A stretch of DNA of 64,000 bases from Ruminococcus flavefaciens 007c (lineage in GTDB: Bacteria; Bacillota; Clostridia; Oscillospirales; Ruminococcaceae): assembly GCF_000571935.1 (NCBI RefSeq), contig NZ_ATAX01000009.1, positions 17,762 to 81,761 of the forward strand. Direction: 5' to 3'. Under the pieces are notes generated by a model. It saw only the letters and a list, made by a program, of their open reading frames with translations. It did not search any database and was not told where the DNA came from. This document shows, one piece after another, positions 24,082-33,758 of this stretch; position 1 is the first letter of the stretch, and every line of letters starts with the position of its first letter. Both the position numbers and the translations under genes were made by a program.

Positions 24082-25797
24082 ATGAGTTCAAGCAAAAAAA
24101 ACAAAAAGTTCATTGCATCTGTTATGGCACTTTCGATCATAACCGCAGGAGCAACATCAGCTGAATCAAGTATAATAAGAAATATTATACCTGCAAACAC
24201 ACTTTCAGCAGAAGCAGCAAATTCAAACGGCTGGGATTATTCAGTTCTCAGCAACGGAACAGTAAAACTTACCAGGTATACCGGTGGAGCTTCATATGTA
24301 ACTGTACCAAGCTCCATCAATAACAAGACTGTTTCTGCATTAGGAGATAACTTATTTAAGGATAATACCACTATCAGGTCTGTAACAATCCCAAAGGGCA
24401 TAACAGAACTCCCTTACTGTTGTTTCTGGGGCGCAACAAATCTTGAATCCGTGTCTCTCCCAAGCGGACTGACTACTATCTGGAACTGCGCATTCAAGGA
24501 TACCAAGAGTTTAAGATCTGTCACTATCCCTTCAACTGTTAAAGACATCAAATTCCGTGCATTCTGGGGATCGGGAATCACTTCTTTTTCAGCATCATCG
24601 CTTAATGATATGGGAAGCGCTGTTTTTGAAGACTGCAAAAACCTCAAGTCTGCATATCTTCAGAATGGTTTTACTTTGACATGGGACACTTTCAAGGGCT
24701 GCTCAAGCCTTGAAACAGTAACTCTTCCCAATTCCTTAAAAAGACTTGGAGGAGGTACATTTGATGGCTGTGTCAAACTCAAATCAGTAACTATACCTTC
24801 ATCTGTTTATTCTTTAGAAAAAAACGCATTTAAAGACTGTACAAGTATTCAATCAGTATCGATACCTTCTTCTGTAACCGATTTTGGTGAAGCCATATTT
24901 GACGGCTGTACTTCACTTAACAATATTAATATTTCAGGTATTAGTGTATTTGAATCTTTGATATTGAATCATTCATTAAAAAATACTCCTAATCTTACAA
25001 AAATAAACAATGAATCTGTTGTTTTATACAGAAGCAAAAGGTACAGTCCTATTGCTGAACCTTATTTCAATTCCAAATATTCTGATTTTATTTATGAAAA
25101 CTTTGACATAACAGACGCTGATCGTCCGGGATTCTATGAAGAGTTTCTTAAAGCAGATATAAAATACATTGTCAAAACCAATACAAATTCTCAGCAGACA
25201 GATGCTCAGAAAGCCAAAGCCTTACATGATTGGGTGTGCAACAAAGTTGAATATGCATTTGATGAAGAAGGAAACCCAGCTCATACAGGCAAAGAGGCTA
25301 TAGATTCATCAGTTTTTATGGGCGATAAAGCAATTTGTGAAGGTTATGCCCAAGGATTGGCATTACTTCTGAATGAAGCAGGCATTGAAGCATATACTGC
25401 GGACAACAACGGTCATTTGTGGAACATGGCCAAAATTGATGGCCATTATTTCCATATTGATGCAACATGGGATGATTATACAAATAGCTACAATTATTTC
25501 CTTAAATCAGATTCTGTATTCAGTGCCGATGGCCATAGAACATGGCACCTTGAAACCGCCAACAATTCAAGGCTCCCTGATGTCTCTTCAATTCCTCTGC
25601 CTGAATGCCCATATTCTGTAGGTGATGCAGATAGGGACGGAGATATCGATAAAGATGACATAAACTTTATCCAGAGATACCTTTTAGGTCTTGAAAATAT
25701 TGCCCCAACAGACAAAGTATATGCAGATGCAAACCTTGACGGCACAATCGATATGTCAGATACTGTTACACTTATACAGCAGTATCACCTTTATTGA
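24082..25797 (+). CDS. Secreted LRR_5 (BspA-type) protein with transglutaminase-like domain and dockerin
   Basis: 571-residue exported protein. After the signal peptide come about eight BspA-type leucine-rich repeats (roughly 55-290, with units such as LRSVTIPSTVKDIKFRAFWG). A transglutaminase-like domain (about 370-480) has the triad in the right order: Cys in KAICEGYAQGLALLL, His in NNGHLWNMAKIDG, Asp in YFHIDATWDD. The C-terminal dockerin has two loops, VGDADRDGDIDKDDINFI and ADANLDGTIDMSDTVTLI. Likely a scaffoldin-attached cross-linking or protease-like surface protein. It has its own promoter and a strong terminator, and faces two minus-strand paralogues with the same LRR-plus-transglutaminase layout. 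Confidence 0.9.
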   Translation: MSSSKKNKKFIASVMALSIITAGATSAESSIIRNIIPANTLSAEAANSNGWDYSVLSNGTVKLTRYTGGASYVTVPSSINNKTVSALGDNLFKDNTTIRSVTIPKGITELPYCCFWGATNLESVSLPSGLTTIWNCAFKDTKSLRSVTIPSTVKDIKFRAFWGSGITSFSASSLNDMGSAVFEDCKNLKSAYLQNGFTLTWDTFKGCSSLETVTLPNSLKRLGGGTFDGCVKLKSVTIPSSVYSLEKNAFKDCTSIQSVSIPSSVTDFGEAIFDGCTSLNNINISGISVFESLILNHSLKNTPNLTKINNESVVLYRSKRYSPIAEPYFNSKYSDFIYENFDITDADRPGFYEEFLKADIKYIVKTNTNSQQTDAQKAKALHDWVCNKVEYAFDEEGNPAHTGKEAIDSSVFMGDKAICEGYAQGLALLLNEAGIEAYTADNNGHLWNMAKIDGHYFHIDATWDDYTNSYNYFLKSDSVFSADGHRTWHLETANNSRLPDVSSIPLPECPYSVGDADRDGDIDKDDINFIQRYLLGLENIAPTDKVYADANLDGTIDMSDTVTLIQQYHLY

Positions 25798-25821
25798 TCG
25801 GCATACATTAACAACTGAAAC

Positions 25822-25857
25822 AAAAGGGACTTTCCGAATATGGAAAGTCCCTTTTTT
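25822..25857. terminator. Bidirectional terminator between convergent LRR genes
   Basis: AAAAGGGACTTTCC pairs with GGAAAGTCCCTTTT around a short loop with six T on the plus strand. The minus strand also has a T tract. Confidence 0.9.
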
Positions 25858-25930
25858 ATGCAACACTATCCTGACAGGACAAAAAGTTTCAAGTGCGGCT
25901 GTCTTGCTCTGCCGAAGCATCTGTGCACGA

Positions 25931-27322
25931 TCAGCCCCAGAAGCCATGGTGCTGCTGATGCAGCCTGTAAAGCACCTCTGAGAGCTTTCCGTTGATGTCG
26001 GTGTTGTAACCGAAGTTCCACTGCTGCTGTCCGCAAAGCATCTGACGTGCAAGCATATCCTCCCAGTAGTCCGTTCCGCCCGCGGTACCGTCCAGATCGA
26101 AGTCATAATCCAGTATGCCGTCTCCGTTTGCATCGCTGTAGGTCTCGGGACAATTTGCGATCTCATCATTGACATCATTGTTGTAAACCATGAGAAGCGG
26201 ATGATCGGTCGGATGATTCTGTACGATATTTCCGCCGTGAAGAGACTTTTTCAGGAAGTAGGTATAATGGGTCTTATCCTGCGGCGGATTAGCTCCTGCA
26301 TAAGAGTTGTCATTGGTAACATCAACGTGATAGAATTTGCCGTCTATCTTGACCAGATTCCAGGCGTGAAAGCTGTGACCGATGTGATATGATTCTATGC
26401 CTGCTGTGGAAAGAAGCATGGTATATGCCTTTGCAAAGCCGTCACATACCGTCTCACCTACGCCGTCTCCGCGGACATTTATTGCATAGCTGAGAAATAC
26501 CGATGAAGCCATATGATTCTCGGGATCATTATTCGTCTCTCCGTTAAGTTTGTCTTCGTATTCGCAGTGACGCACCAGCCAGTCATGCAGCTGACGTGCC
26601 TTCAGAGCATCGTTCATCCAGCCGCTTCCCGGCTGATCGGGATCGGAGTCGGTCTCTGTCTTTACGATATATTTGCAGAGATCCGTGCAGTAGTCATTCA
26701 CAAATCCCACATTGACGCTTCTGCTGAAATGATTGCGGACAGCTGTTTCAATGGCAGGATTAATAACGGGCTTGCGTACACCGCTGCTGTCTGTCACATA
26801 CTGCAGCGCCTGCTTGCCGTTGACATCATAGAGTGCAGGGCAGTTATTAAATGCCGGATAAGTATACCTGCTGCTCGTCCATGAGCTGTCGGAGAGCTGT
26901 ACGTGTGCCAGCGCAGTACAGTCAGTAAATGAATTCGGAGTGATCTCTGTCGCGCCGAGAATGGTCAGCGATGTCATAGCGGTACAATGTCTGAACGCCT
27001 CCTGATCAACATATGTAATGCTTGCAGGTATGGTAACAGACGTTAACGGCGCATTGTGAAAAGCACCATGTGAGATCTTAGTAACGGACACCTCTTCATT
27101 CAGAGAAGGTATTACAACTGTGGACGGGATAGTCAGTGCTCCGCCAGAACCGTAATAACCGGATATCCTTGCCTGTCCTGTCTCCGTATCATAGTAATAC
27201 CTGATATTGTTGACAGTGCAGTAGCCTGAAGCTGCCTTTGCGGTAAGGCCTCCGGGTATGACCGATAAAGAAGCGCCGAGAAATGCTGCGGTAAGAAATG
27301 AGAAAGCTTTATTGCGTTTCAT
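25931..27322 (-). CDS. Secreted LRR_5/transglutaminase-like protein (paralogue A)
   Basis: 463-residue exported protein. Signal peptide (about 1-31), a short set of BspA-type leucine-rich repeats (about 75-165), then a transglutaminase-like domain (about 230-350) with Cys in GETVCDGFAKAYTMLL, His in HSFHAWNLVKIDG and Asp in FYHVDVTND. The C-terminal ~90 residues have one dockerin-like loop, SDANGDGILDYDFDLDG, followed by an unusual segment rich in Gln, Trp and His that ends HHGFWG. It lies 79 bases downstream of a close paralogue with no clear terminator between, so the two probably share the 29.2-kb promoter. Substrate unknown. Confidence 0.87.
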   Translation of the reverse strand: MKRNKAFSFLTAAFLGASLSVIPGGLTAKAASGYCTVNNIRYYYDTETGQARISGYYGSGGALTIPSTVVIPSLNEEVSVTKISHGAFHNAPLTSVTIPASITYVDQEAFRHCTAMTSLTILGATEITPNSFTDCTALAHVQLSDSSWTSSRYTYPAFNNCPALYDVNGKQALQYVTDSSGVRKPVINPAIETAVRNHFSRSVNVGFVNDYCTDLCKYIVKTETDSDPDQPGSGWMNDALKARQLHDWLVRHCEYEDKLNGETNNDPENHMASSVFLSYAINVRGDGVGETVCDGFAKAYTMLLSTAGIESYHIGHSFHAWNLVKIDGKFYHVDVTNDNSYAGANPPQDKTHYTYFLKKSLHGGNIVQNHPTDHPLLMVYNNDVNDEIANCPETYSDANGDGILDYDFDLDGTAGGTDYWEDMLARQMLCGQQQWNFGYNTDINGKLSEVLYRLHQQHHGFWG

Positions 27323-27401
27323 ATGTAATTCCTCCTTAAACAGTTTTTAAAAATAATACAGTGATGATTTCCGCAAATTTATCTATAAGCTCAGCGAAAG
27401 C

Positions 27402-29006
27402 TTAATTGCTGGGAGTTGTTCCGTAATAGCCGTCAATGAATCCTTCAAAGGAAGTGTGCTGCTGATAGAACCAGAAATAAAGCGTCTCGTCCATAATGTC
27501 GTTCATCTCTTCCATTGATTTGCCGGGATATATATACTGATTCATGAAGTTGTATGCGTAAAGGTCTCTCAGGAAGTCGTACTGAAGCCACTTGCCGCTT
27601 AGGTTATAGTCGTAGTCAAGGATGCCGTCGTGATTAGCGTCCTTATATGACTGGGCGCACTGTCCGATCTGTGTCAGTACCGATCCGCTGTATTTGGTAA
27701 GAAGCGGGTGGTCCTTGGCATCATCATACATCTTTGTAGCACCGTATTTGCAATTATGAAGATTCTTCATATCATTATCATTCTTCAGGAAATTTACGTA
27801 GTATGTGCCGTAATCACCAACTGTGCCGTCTGTATCGTCAGCAAGAACATCACACTGATAGTAGCTGCCGTCGATCTTGACTGCATTCCATGCGCGTCCG
27901 CCCTTGTCGATACAGGGACTGCCGCCTATGACATATGACTCTATGTTCGCAGTAGAAAGCAGCATGGTGTAAGCCTTGGCATAGCCGACACAGACACTTT
28001 CGCCGACGCCTTCTCCTCTTGCGTTCACGCCTGCACTGAGGAATACCGACGATGCAACGTGGTTGTCAAGATCCATGAACTTCTCGCCGTCCTCGTAGTC
28101 TTCAAACTCACAATGGCGGATAACCCAGTCATGGAGCTGGCGTGCCTTCAGTGCATCATTCATCCATCCTGCTGTTTCGGTGCCTACAACATATTTGCAG
28201 TAATCCGAACAGTATTGATCCACAAATTTAACGTTGGTACTGCTTGAGAAAACATCCTTAATAACATTGTAAATATTGCTGTTCAGTACAGGACGTTTTA
28301 CAGTCGCAGAAACAGACTGCAAAGTATATGCGGGCTCACCATTTACGTTTACAAGGCTTAAATCATTCCTGAATGCTGCAACGCCGTCGGCGTTTTTACA
28401 GCCGTCTGCGATCTGAACGCTTTCCAGATAAGGGCAGTTTGCAAATGCGTCTTTTTCAAGTACGGTATCGCCCTCAATGGTGACAGATTTCAGAGATCTG
28501 CAATTATTGAATGCCTTTTCTTTAATTGTTTTCACACCTGAAGGGATCGTAATACTCTTCAGCCCTGAATTTTCAAAGGCACGGTCTTCGATATATTCAA
28601 GGGAATCTGGCAGCGAAATACTCTCAATAGGTGTATTCATAAATGCACAGTCGCCAATGACCTTGATCGTATCGGGCAGTGTAACGGAACGCAGATCCGA
28701 CTTATTACTAAAGGCATTCGCATCAAGCTCTGTTATCGTTCTGCCATCGATCTCATCAGGAACTGTGAAAGAACGTCCGTAGCCTGCATACCTTACAAAA
28801 TAAGCTTCATCGGAGTTCTCGTAATAGCCGATAACCATTAATTCTCCTGCAACGTCCGTGGGATATCTTTTTATGATATAGTTGCCAAGGCCCTCTTCCG
28901 CGCTGGCGGTGATGCCTGCGGAACCTGAACATACAATTGGAAGTGCAGTAACTGAAATACCTGTCAGTGCTGCTGTCATAAATGAGATTAGTCTTCTGTT
29001 TTTCAT
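27402..29006 (-). CDS. Secreted LRR_5/transglutaminase-like protein (paralogue B)
   Basis: 534-residue exported protein, first of a probable two-gene unit. Signal peptide (about 1-36), five to six BspA-type leucine-rich repeats (about 75-215; for example LRSVTLPDTIKVIGDCAFMN), and a transglutaminase-like domain with Cys in GESVCVGYAKAYTMLL, His replaced or shifted (GRAWNAVKIDG where paralogue A has HAWNLVKIDG) and Asp in YYQCDVLADD. The missing His suggests this copy may be catalytically impaired. One dockerin-like loop, KDANHDGILDYDYNLSG, is near the C-terminus. Strong AGGAGG ribosome binding site. Its promoter carries four 21-bp direct repeats immediately upstream. Confidence 0.87.
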   Translation of the reverse strand: MKNRRLISFMTAALTGISVTALPIVCSGSAGITASAEEGLGNYIIKRYPTDVAGELMVIGYYENSDEAYFVRYAGYGRSFTVPDEIDGRTITELDANAFSNKSDLRSVTLPDTIKVIGDCAFMNTPIESISLPDSLEYIEDRAFENSGLKSITIPSGVKTIKEKAFNNCRSLKSVTIEGDTVLEKDAFANCPYLESVQIADGCKNADGVAAFRNDLSLVNVNGEPAYTLQSVSATVKRPVLNSNIYNVIKDVFSSSTNVKFVDQYCSDYCKYVVGTETAGWMNDALKARQLHDWVIRHCEFEDYEDGEKFMDLDNHVASSVFLSAGVNARGEGVGESVCVGYAKAYTMLLSTANIESYVIGGSPCIDKGGRAWNAVKIDGSYYQCDVLADDTDGTVGDYGTYYVNFLKNDNDMKNLHNCKYGATKMYDDAKDHPLLTKYSGSVLTQIGQCAQSYKDANHDGILDYDYNLSGKWLQYDFLRDLYAYNFMNQYIYPGKSMEEMNDIMDETLYFWFYQQHTSFEGFIDGYYGTTPSN

Positions 29007-29146
29007 GTATAAATCCTCCTGAAAATTGTTTTTTATTTCCTGCTGTGAACTTCCTTGCTCAGGAAGCAGCCGGTGAACGTAATAATTTTATTAGAATGTA
29101 TTGTGCTCCTGTACAGGTGATCCGCTTTGTTTCTTTCTTTTGCATT

Positions 29147-29176
29147 ATTATATACTTTGTAAGCCATATAAGTCAA
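29147..29176 (-). promoter_or_regulatory. Promoter of LRR paralogue B
   Basis: Minus strand: TTGACT (29176-29171), 18-base spacer, TATAAT (29152-29147). The first 21-bp repeat core begins 12 bases from the -35 box. Confidence 0.75.
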
Positions 29177-29185
29177 TAGAATTTC

Positions 29186-29262
29186 GGTAAGTTGCAATTT
29201 TACTATGGTAAGTTGTCGTTTTACAAAGGTAAGCTGCAATTTTACCATTGTAAGCTGTACCC
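29186..29262. repeat. Four direct repeats, 21-bp period (putative activator sites)
   Basis: Units start at 29186, 29207, 29228 and 29249, exactly 21 bases apart, each with the core GGTAAGTTGCAATTTTAC or a close variant (read on plus; GCAACTTACC toward the minus gene). A 9-base core every 21 bases puts all copies on one helix face and is like the paired sites of LytTR-type regulators. They sit in the 515-base gap 29007-29521, whose remaining part is AT-rich upstream DNA of the plus-strand protease gene. Confidence 0.8.
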
Positions 29263-29527
29263 ATGATGAACCGCTCCGGCTTTTCACAAAGATGGCCGCA
29301 CTGCATTTCTGTCGGTTACGGACAGACGTTCCATGCGAAATTTTATTATAAATATTACCATATTTTTATCCTTAAAAATACAATCCGAAAAAAATTTTTT
29401 AAAAAACCTGTCTGATATTGCTTCTCATCTCCGTTTGTTTTTTATGGAGGCACAAACATCAGATCTGATTATTACAACCCCGCTTCCTTAAAAAGAAAAA
29501 ACTCAAAAAACAGAAAGGACAATGATC

Positions 29528-31468
29528 ATGAACAAAAAAATCTCAGCACTTGTTACATCAATTGCTATGCTCGCTTCTTCAGCAGCTTTCGTACCAACTG
29601 TATCAGCTCAGGCTGAATCGCCGAGATCTGCTGACCTCAGCACATCGAGCTTTTTCCCCGGAATAATCAATCAGGGCGGAGTAGGCTCATGCGTGGCTTG
29701 CACAACAGCATACTATCAGTTCACCTATGAGGCGAGAAAAGCTCTTTATCATTATGATCCCAGAGCAAATACCGAATTCACCTACTCTCCCGCATCTCTT
29801 TATCCTCAGATCAACGACGGCGAAAACTGGGGATCATGGGAATACAAGGCATATCGTGTTTTAAAGAACAGAGGAGCTCTTACTGTTGAAGAAATGCCTT
29901 ATGACGGATGCTTTGATATGAGATTCTATAAAGACGAGAATAATATAAGAACATATTACAGTGACCCAACGAGAATCAATTATATAACCCAGGATGATTA
30001 TGCATACAATAACATCCTTCTGCACAGCACAGCCAAAGATGAAAACGGAAACAGAATAATCAATGAAAATGATTTTGAAAAGGTCGATGTGGTCGGAGGT
30101 AAGCAGCGCTACAGAAGAAAAGGCGAATATATCACCGAAAGCGAATACAATAACCTCAGCGCATCTGACCAGGAATACTATGTGCCCGTTTACGGAAACA
30201 ACTATACCGAGGTTCCGACAGGGCTTTACTGGCACGTAGCAAGAACCTACAGAGCTATTCCAAGAGATGAACAGGCTCTCTTCAATGCCCTCAAAATGAG
30301 ACTTGACAGCTACGAAGGCTGGTCTATATGCTCACCTAACCAGGATCACGCATCAAAAGCGCTGATAACCGAAGACACCACCGTAGACTGGGATACAACA
30401 GATACTAAAGAAATAGAAGATCAGTTCATCAGCAATATAAAAGATGCTCTCGATCACGGAAAATTAGTAGCTACTTCAACCAGCTTCCACTATCTCGATT
30501 TTGAAGGAAATACATACCTGAAAAACGATAAGAATGAACATATAGTATTCCAGAACGTAACACAGTATAACAGATTCGGACTATTAAGATCCGGTCACGA
30601 ATTCACGATCGTAGGCTATGATGATACTATCGAATGCGATATAAACAATGACGGAGATACTGACGATCCCGGTGAGAAGGGAGCTTTCAAGATCGCAAAC
30701 TCATGGGGCACAGACTGGGGCAATGATGGTTTTGTATGGGTAATGTATGATGCAGTACATGAAGAATCCGCCCTTGATGACTGCCCTGCTCCGCCGGAAA
30801 CAAATGACGGCAGCACTTACCAAAGATACCCCGCTTTTGAAGAGGCATATGTAATCAATGTTTCGCCGCAGGAGATAAAACTGGTCTCGGAGGTTGATGT
30901 AACTTCCCAGGATTACTACAGTCTGAGTGTAGATAACTATTCCTTCCATTCTCAGAAAATAACAAATGATATCATATCAGATTATGGTTCCACCCCTGTA
31001 GTATTCAGCGGTCCGATCTACACTGATATAACAAGATTATGCGGCTCTGAGATCAACAGAAAAGACTATACAGTCAAGCTCAATTCGGATTCCAAATACC
31101 ATACCACAAAAACGATCGTAAAGGGCATCCGCCTCAAGGACGATAAGGGCAATATCGTATCGGAGTGTTCATTTAAAAACGGCGATGTTTACATGAAGGA
31201 ACTCACCAACAATGAATCTCTGGAATACACATTATGCGTGAATTTTGAAAAAGGCGACCTGAATTACGACCACGAAATCAACGCTGATGATTACGGAAAG
31301 ATAATGGAATACTTCGATATTTTAAACGAAGACACCAATGAAGATGAGAAAAATATAAAGATCGGCGAAAAGTTCTCATCATTCCAGCTTGAGCTTCTTG
31401 ACTCAAACGACGACGGTATCATCGACGAAACAGACAGCAATTATTTTGCATCAATGCTTAATTCATAA
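29528..31468 (+). CDS. Secreted papain-family (C1) cysteine peptidase with dockerin
   Basis: 646-residue exported protein. After the signal peptide (about 1-32) the C1 domain begins with FFPGIINQGGVGSCVACTTA, containing the oxyanion Gln and catalytic Cys. His is in RSGHEFTIVGYDD and Asn in IANSWGTDWGNDGFVWV, so the full papain triad is present. A region of about 150 residues follows, and then a C-terminal dockerin with loops KGDLNYDHEINADDYGKI and LDSNDDGIIDETDSNYF. The ATG at 29528 is preferred over 29522 because it lies eight bases from AAAGGA. Peptidases on scaffoldins may process secreted proteins or act on plant-wall protein; the role is inferred. Confidence 0.9.
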   Translation: MNKKISALVTSIAMLASSAAFVPTVSAQAESPRSADLSTSSFFPGIINQGGVGSCVACTTAYYQFTYEARKALYHYDPRANTEFTYSPASLYPQINDGENWGSWEYKAYRVLKNRGALTVEEMPYDGCFDMRFYKDENNIRTYYSDPTRINYITQDDYAYNNILLHSTAKDENGNRIINENDFEKVDVVGGKQRYRRKGEYITESEYNNLSASDQEYYVPVYGNNYTEVPTGLYWHVARTYRAIPRDEQALFNALKMRLDSYEGWSICSPNQDHASKALITEDTTVDWDTTDTKEIEDQFISNIKDALDHGKLVATSTSFHYLDFEGNTYLKNDKNEHIVFQNVTQYNRFGLLRSGHEFTIVGYDDTIECDINNDGDTDDPGEKGAFKIANSWGTDWGNDGFVWVMYDAVHEESALDDCPAPPETNDGSTYQRYPAFEEAYVINVSPQEIKLVSEVDVTSQDYYSLSVDNYSFHSQKITNDIISDYGSTPVVFSGPIYTDITRLCGSEINRKDYTVKLNSDSKYHTTKTIVKGIRLKDDKGNIVSECSFKNGDVYMKELTNNESLEYTLCVNFEKGDLNYDHEINADDYGKIMEYFDILNEDTNEDEKNIKIGEKFSSFQLELLDSNDDGIIDETDSNYFASMLNS

Positions 31469-31491
31469 AAACTGAAAAGCACATAAAAAAT

Positions 31492-31523
31492 ATCGGGAAC
31501 GGCTTGTATAAGCTGTTCCCGAT
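31492..31523. terminator. Bidirectional terminator between peptidase and MATE genes
   Basis: ATCGGGAAC (31492-31500) pairs with GTTCCCGAT (31515-31523) between convergent genes, followed by TATTTTA on the plus strand. Confidence 0.82.
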
Positions 31524-31527
31524 TATT

Positions 31528-32865
31528 TTATACGTTTTTTTCCTGCCTGACGAAATGCGCACACACCGCAAAGCACATGATTATCTGCACCACCGTTGAG
31601 CATGGAGTGGCAAGACCTATCCTGAACAGCGAACCGCCGCCGAAATGCTGCATTATGAATGCAACAGGGATCCTCACGAGAAACGCTCCCACTATGCCCT
31701 GTATCATTACAAACTTTGTTTTCTCTATACCGTTGTAAAAGCCTATAAAACAGAACAGAAAACAGGTGAACATACAGTCGATGGCGTAGGCTTTCAGATA
31801 GTCCCACGCAGCAGCGACAGTATCGGGCTTATTGGAGAACAGTCCCGAAAGCAGGTCTCCGTGGAAGAACGCAGTAAAGAACATTACAACACCAAATGCA
31901 AGTGATACTGCGATACCGCTTTTAAGAGCCTTTACGGCACGGTCTGTATACCCTGCTCCGTGATTCTGTGCAACAAAGGCTGCCATTGACTGCATGAACG
32001 CCGCAGGCACCAGCATGATAAAGGCGCATACCTTATTGGCGACACCTACTCCTGCGGAAGCAGTAACGCCGATCTTATTAACGATCGCAAGTATTACAAG
32101 AAAGGAGATCCCCACAAGAAAATCCTGCAATGCTATGGGCGTGCCGATGCGGAGAATGTTTTTAGCGCAGTTCCTTTCCAATTTCAGATCAAACCTGTGG
32201 AACTCAAAGGGCAGCTTTGTTTTCCTGATAATAAAGAACGATATGACAACGCTGACAAGCTGTGCCAGTACAGTTGCGAGAGCTGCGCCTGTCGCTCCGA
32301 GATGAAATACCGCAACGAACAGAAGATCACCGAAAACATTAAATACACAGGCAATGCCGACTGCGATGAGCGGTGTTCTGGAATCTCCGAGTCCACGAAA
32401 GATGCTCCCCAGCAGATTGTATGCCGTTATAACGAGAAAGCCGCCGCCGCATACTCTGATATAACTTTTTGTGAGATCAAAGGCTTCCTCGGGAGCCTGC
32501 ATAATTGCCGCAAGTCCTCCTGCACCTGTAACACTTATAAGTGTAAACACTGCGCCCGTTAAAGCAAAGATGATAAGACCTGTCCCTATAGTCCTGGCCG
32601 CATCATCAGGACGTTTCTGTCCTATCTTTTGTCCGACGGCTACTGTTATTCCCATTGAAAAGCTGACTATAAGGTTAGTCAGCGTATGAAGTATCTGAGA
32701 GCCTGTGGAAACGGCAGACACATCGGCATCTGTGCCGAACTGCCCCACTACAAGCAGATCAACTGCACCATACATAGCCTGCAAAAACATCGCAAGCAGG
32801 ACAGGCAGCATGAATTTCAGGAGCTTGGGCAGGATAGCTCCCTCGGTAAAGCTGTTATTATTCAT
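31528..32865 (-). CDS. MATE family multidrug/sodium antiporter
   Basis: 445-residue integral membrane protein with about 12 hydrophobic segments and a MATE-type repeated halves layout (each half starting near LLKFMLPVLLAMFLQAMYGA and KNILRIGTPIALQDFLVG). The family exports cationic drugs or other small molecules in exchange for sodium or protons. The start at 32865 is preferred because GGAGGT lies before it and the protein then begins MNNNSFTEGA; a longer reading to 32931 lacks a ribosome binding site. The adjacent plus-strand hydrolase gene diverges from it. The substrate is unknown. Confidence 0.92.
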   Translation of the reverse strand: MNNNSFTEGAILPKLLKFMLPVLLAMFLQAMYGAVDLLVVGQFGTDADVSAVSTGSQILHTLTNLIVSFSMGITVAVGQKIGQKRPDDAARTIGTGLIIFALTGAVFTLISVTGAGGLAAIMQAPEEAFDLTKSYIRVCGGGFLVITAYNLLGSIFRGLGDSRTPLIAVGIACVFNVFGDLLFVAVFHLGATGAALATVLAQLVSVVISFFIIRKTKLPFEFHRFDLKLERNCAKNILRIGTPIALQDFLVGISFLVILAIVNKIGVTASAGVGVANKVCAFIMLVPAAFMQSMAAFVAQNHGAGYTDRAVKALKSGIAVSLAFGVVMFFTAFFHGDLLSGLFSNKPDTVAAAWDYLKAYAIDCMFTCFLFCFIGFYNGIEKTKFVMIQGIVGAFLVRIPVAFIMQHFGGGSLFRIGLATPCSTVVQIIMCFAVCAHFVRQEKNV

Positions 32866-32972
32866 CTGTATACCTCCGCAAAAAACCGGACAAAACAGCA
32901 GGCGTATCAGCTCTGCGGTCTTATCCGGCATTAAATCTCTGTTTAACGTTTTTCCTCCGAACTAACTTTACC

Positions 32973-33001
32973 ATTATATCACGGTTTTTATACAGTGTCA
33001 A
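32973..33001 (-). promoter_or_regulatory. Promoter of the MATE gene
   Basis: Minus strand: TTGACA (33001-32996), 17-base spacer, TATAAT (32978-32973). Confidence 0.75.
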
Positions 33002-33017
33002 GCATTGTTATACCAGC

Positions 33018-33046
33018 TTGCTATTTCTTCCATTGTGTGTTATAAT
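33018..33046 (+). promoter_or_regulatory. Promoter of the metallo-hydrolase gene
   Basis: TTGCTA, 17-base spacer, TATAAT, ending 29 bases before the start codon at 33076. Confidence 0.7.
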
Positions 33047-33075
33047 TGGAAAAAACATTGTCAGGAGGTCTTAAT

Positions 33076-33696
33076 ATGCTTGAATTCATAACAATAAACG
33101 AACACAGCAGTATCCGTATTGACGAGGGAAAGGTCATATACTCCGATCCGTACAACATCAGCAGCGCTGCTCACGACGCCGATATCATTCTCATCACTCA
33201 CAGCCACTTCGACCACTACTCCCTTGATGATATACGCAAGGTGATGAAGTCCGATACTGTCATCGTCTGTCCCACATCTGTAAACGAGCCGAAGGAGCTT
33301 GATCTGTCCGTGAAGCAGGTCACCGCTGGCGAAAAGTTTGAAGTCCTCGGCGTAAGATTTGAAGCAGTTCCTGCGTACAATATCGGCAAGCCATTCCACC
33401 CTAAGTCCAACGGCTGGCTGGGATATATCATCGACAGTTCCGCTCACGGACGAATATATATTGCAGGAGATACTGACATAACTCCCGACAACAAGCAGGT
33501 AAAGTGTGATATTGCGCTCATTCCCGCAGGCGGTACTTTCACTACCGATGCGGTGCAAGCGGCGGAGCTTGCTAATGCTATCCGCCCTAAGTATGCTATC
33601 CCTATACATTACGGAACAGTCGCAGGCTCTCCCGATGACGGAGAGAAATTCCGCAAGGCTGTTGACAGCTGTATAGAAGTAGTTATAAAACTATAA
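33076..33696 (+). CDS. MBL-fold metal-dependent hydrolase (UlaG/YtkL-like)
   Basis: 206-residue cytoplasmic hydrolase of the metallo-beta-lactamase fold. The metal-binding motif HSHFDHYS is at about 51-58; AGDTD and the C-terminal PIHYGTVAGSPDDGEKF provide the remaining ligands and match the UPF0173/UlaG-like branch. The start at 33076 has a canonical AGGAGGT site; the ORF could be read from 33046 but that part overlaps the promoter. It is transcribed alone and ends before a perfect terminator. The reaction (phosphodiester, lactone or other ester) is not predictable. Confidence 0.9.
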   Translation: MLEFITINEHSSIRIDEGKVIYSDPYNISSAAHDADIILITHSHFDHYSLDDIRKVMKSDTVIVCPTSVNEPKELDLSVKQVTAGEKFEVLGVRFEAVPAYNIGKPFHPKSNGWLGYIIDSSAHGRIYIAGDTDITPDNKQVKCDIALIPAGGTFTTDAVQAAELANAIRPKYAIPIHYGTVAGSPDDGEKFRKAVDSCIEVVIKL

Positions 33697-33727
33697 TATC
33701 AAGCCGATATCCGCTTTTAAATCCGAA

Positions 33728-33758
33728 AAAGCTCCGACTTTACAGTCGGAGCTTTATT
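33728..33758 (+). terminator. Terminator of the metallo-hydrolase gene
   Basis: AAAGCTCCGACT (33728-33739) pairs perfectly with AGTCGGAGCTTT (33744-33755). Confidence 0.9.

Noticed and set aside
29186..29262. Short regular repeats that could be mistaken for a CRISPR array
   Set aside because: The period is only 21 bases, the units are about 12-18 conserved bases with no true spacers, and they sit at a promoter; no cas genes are present.
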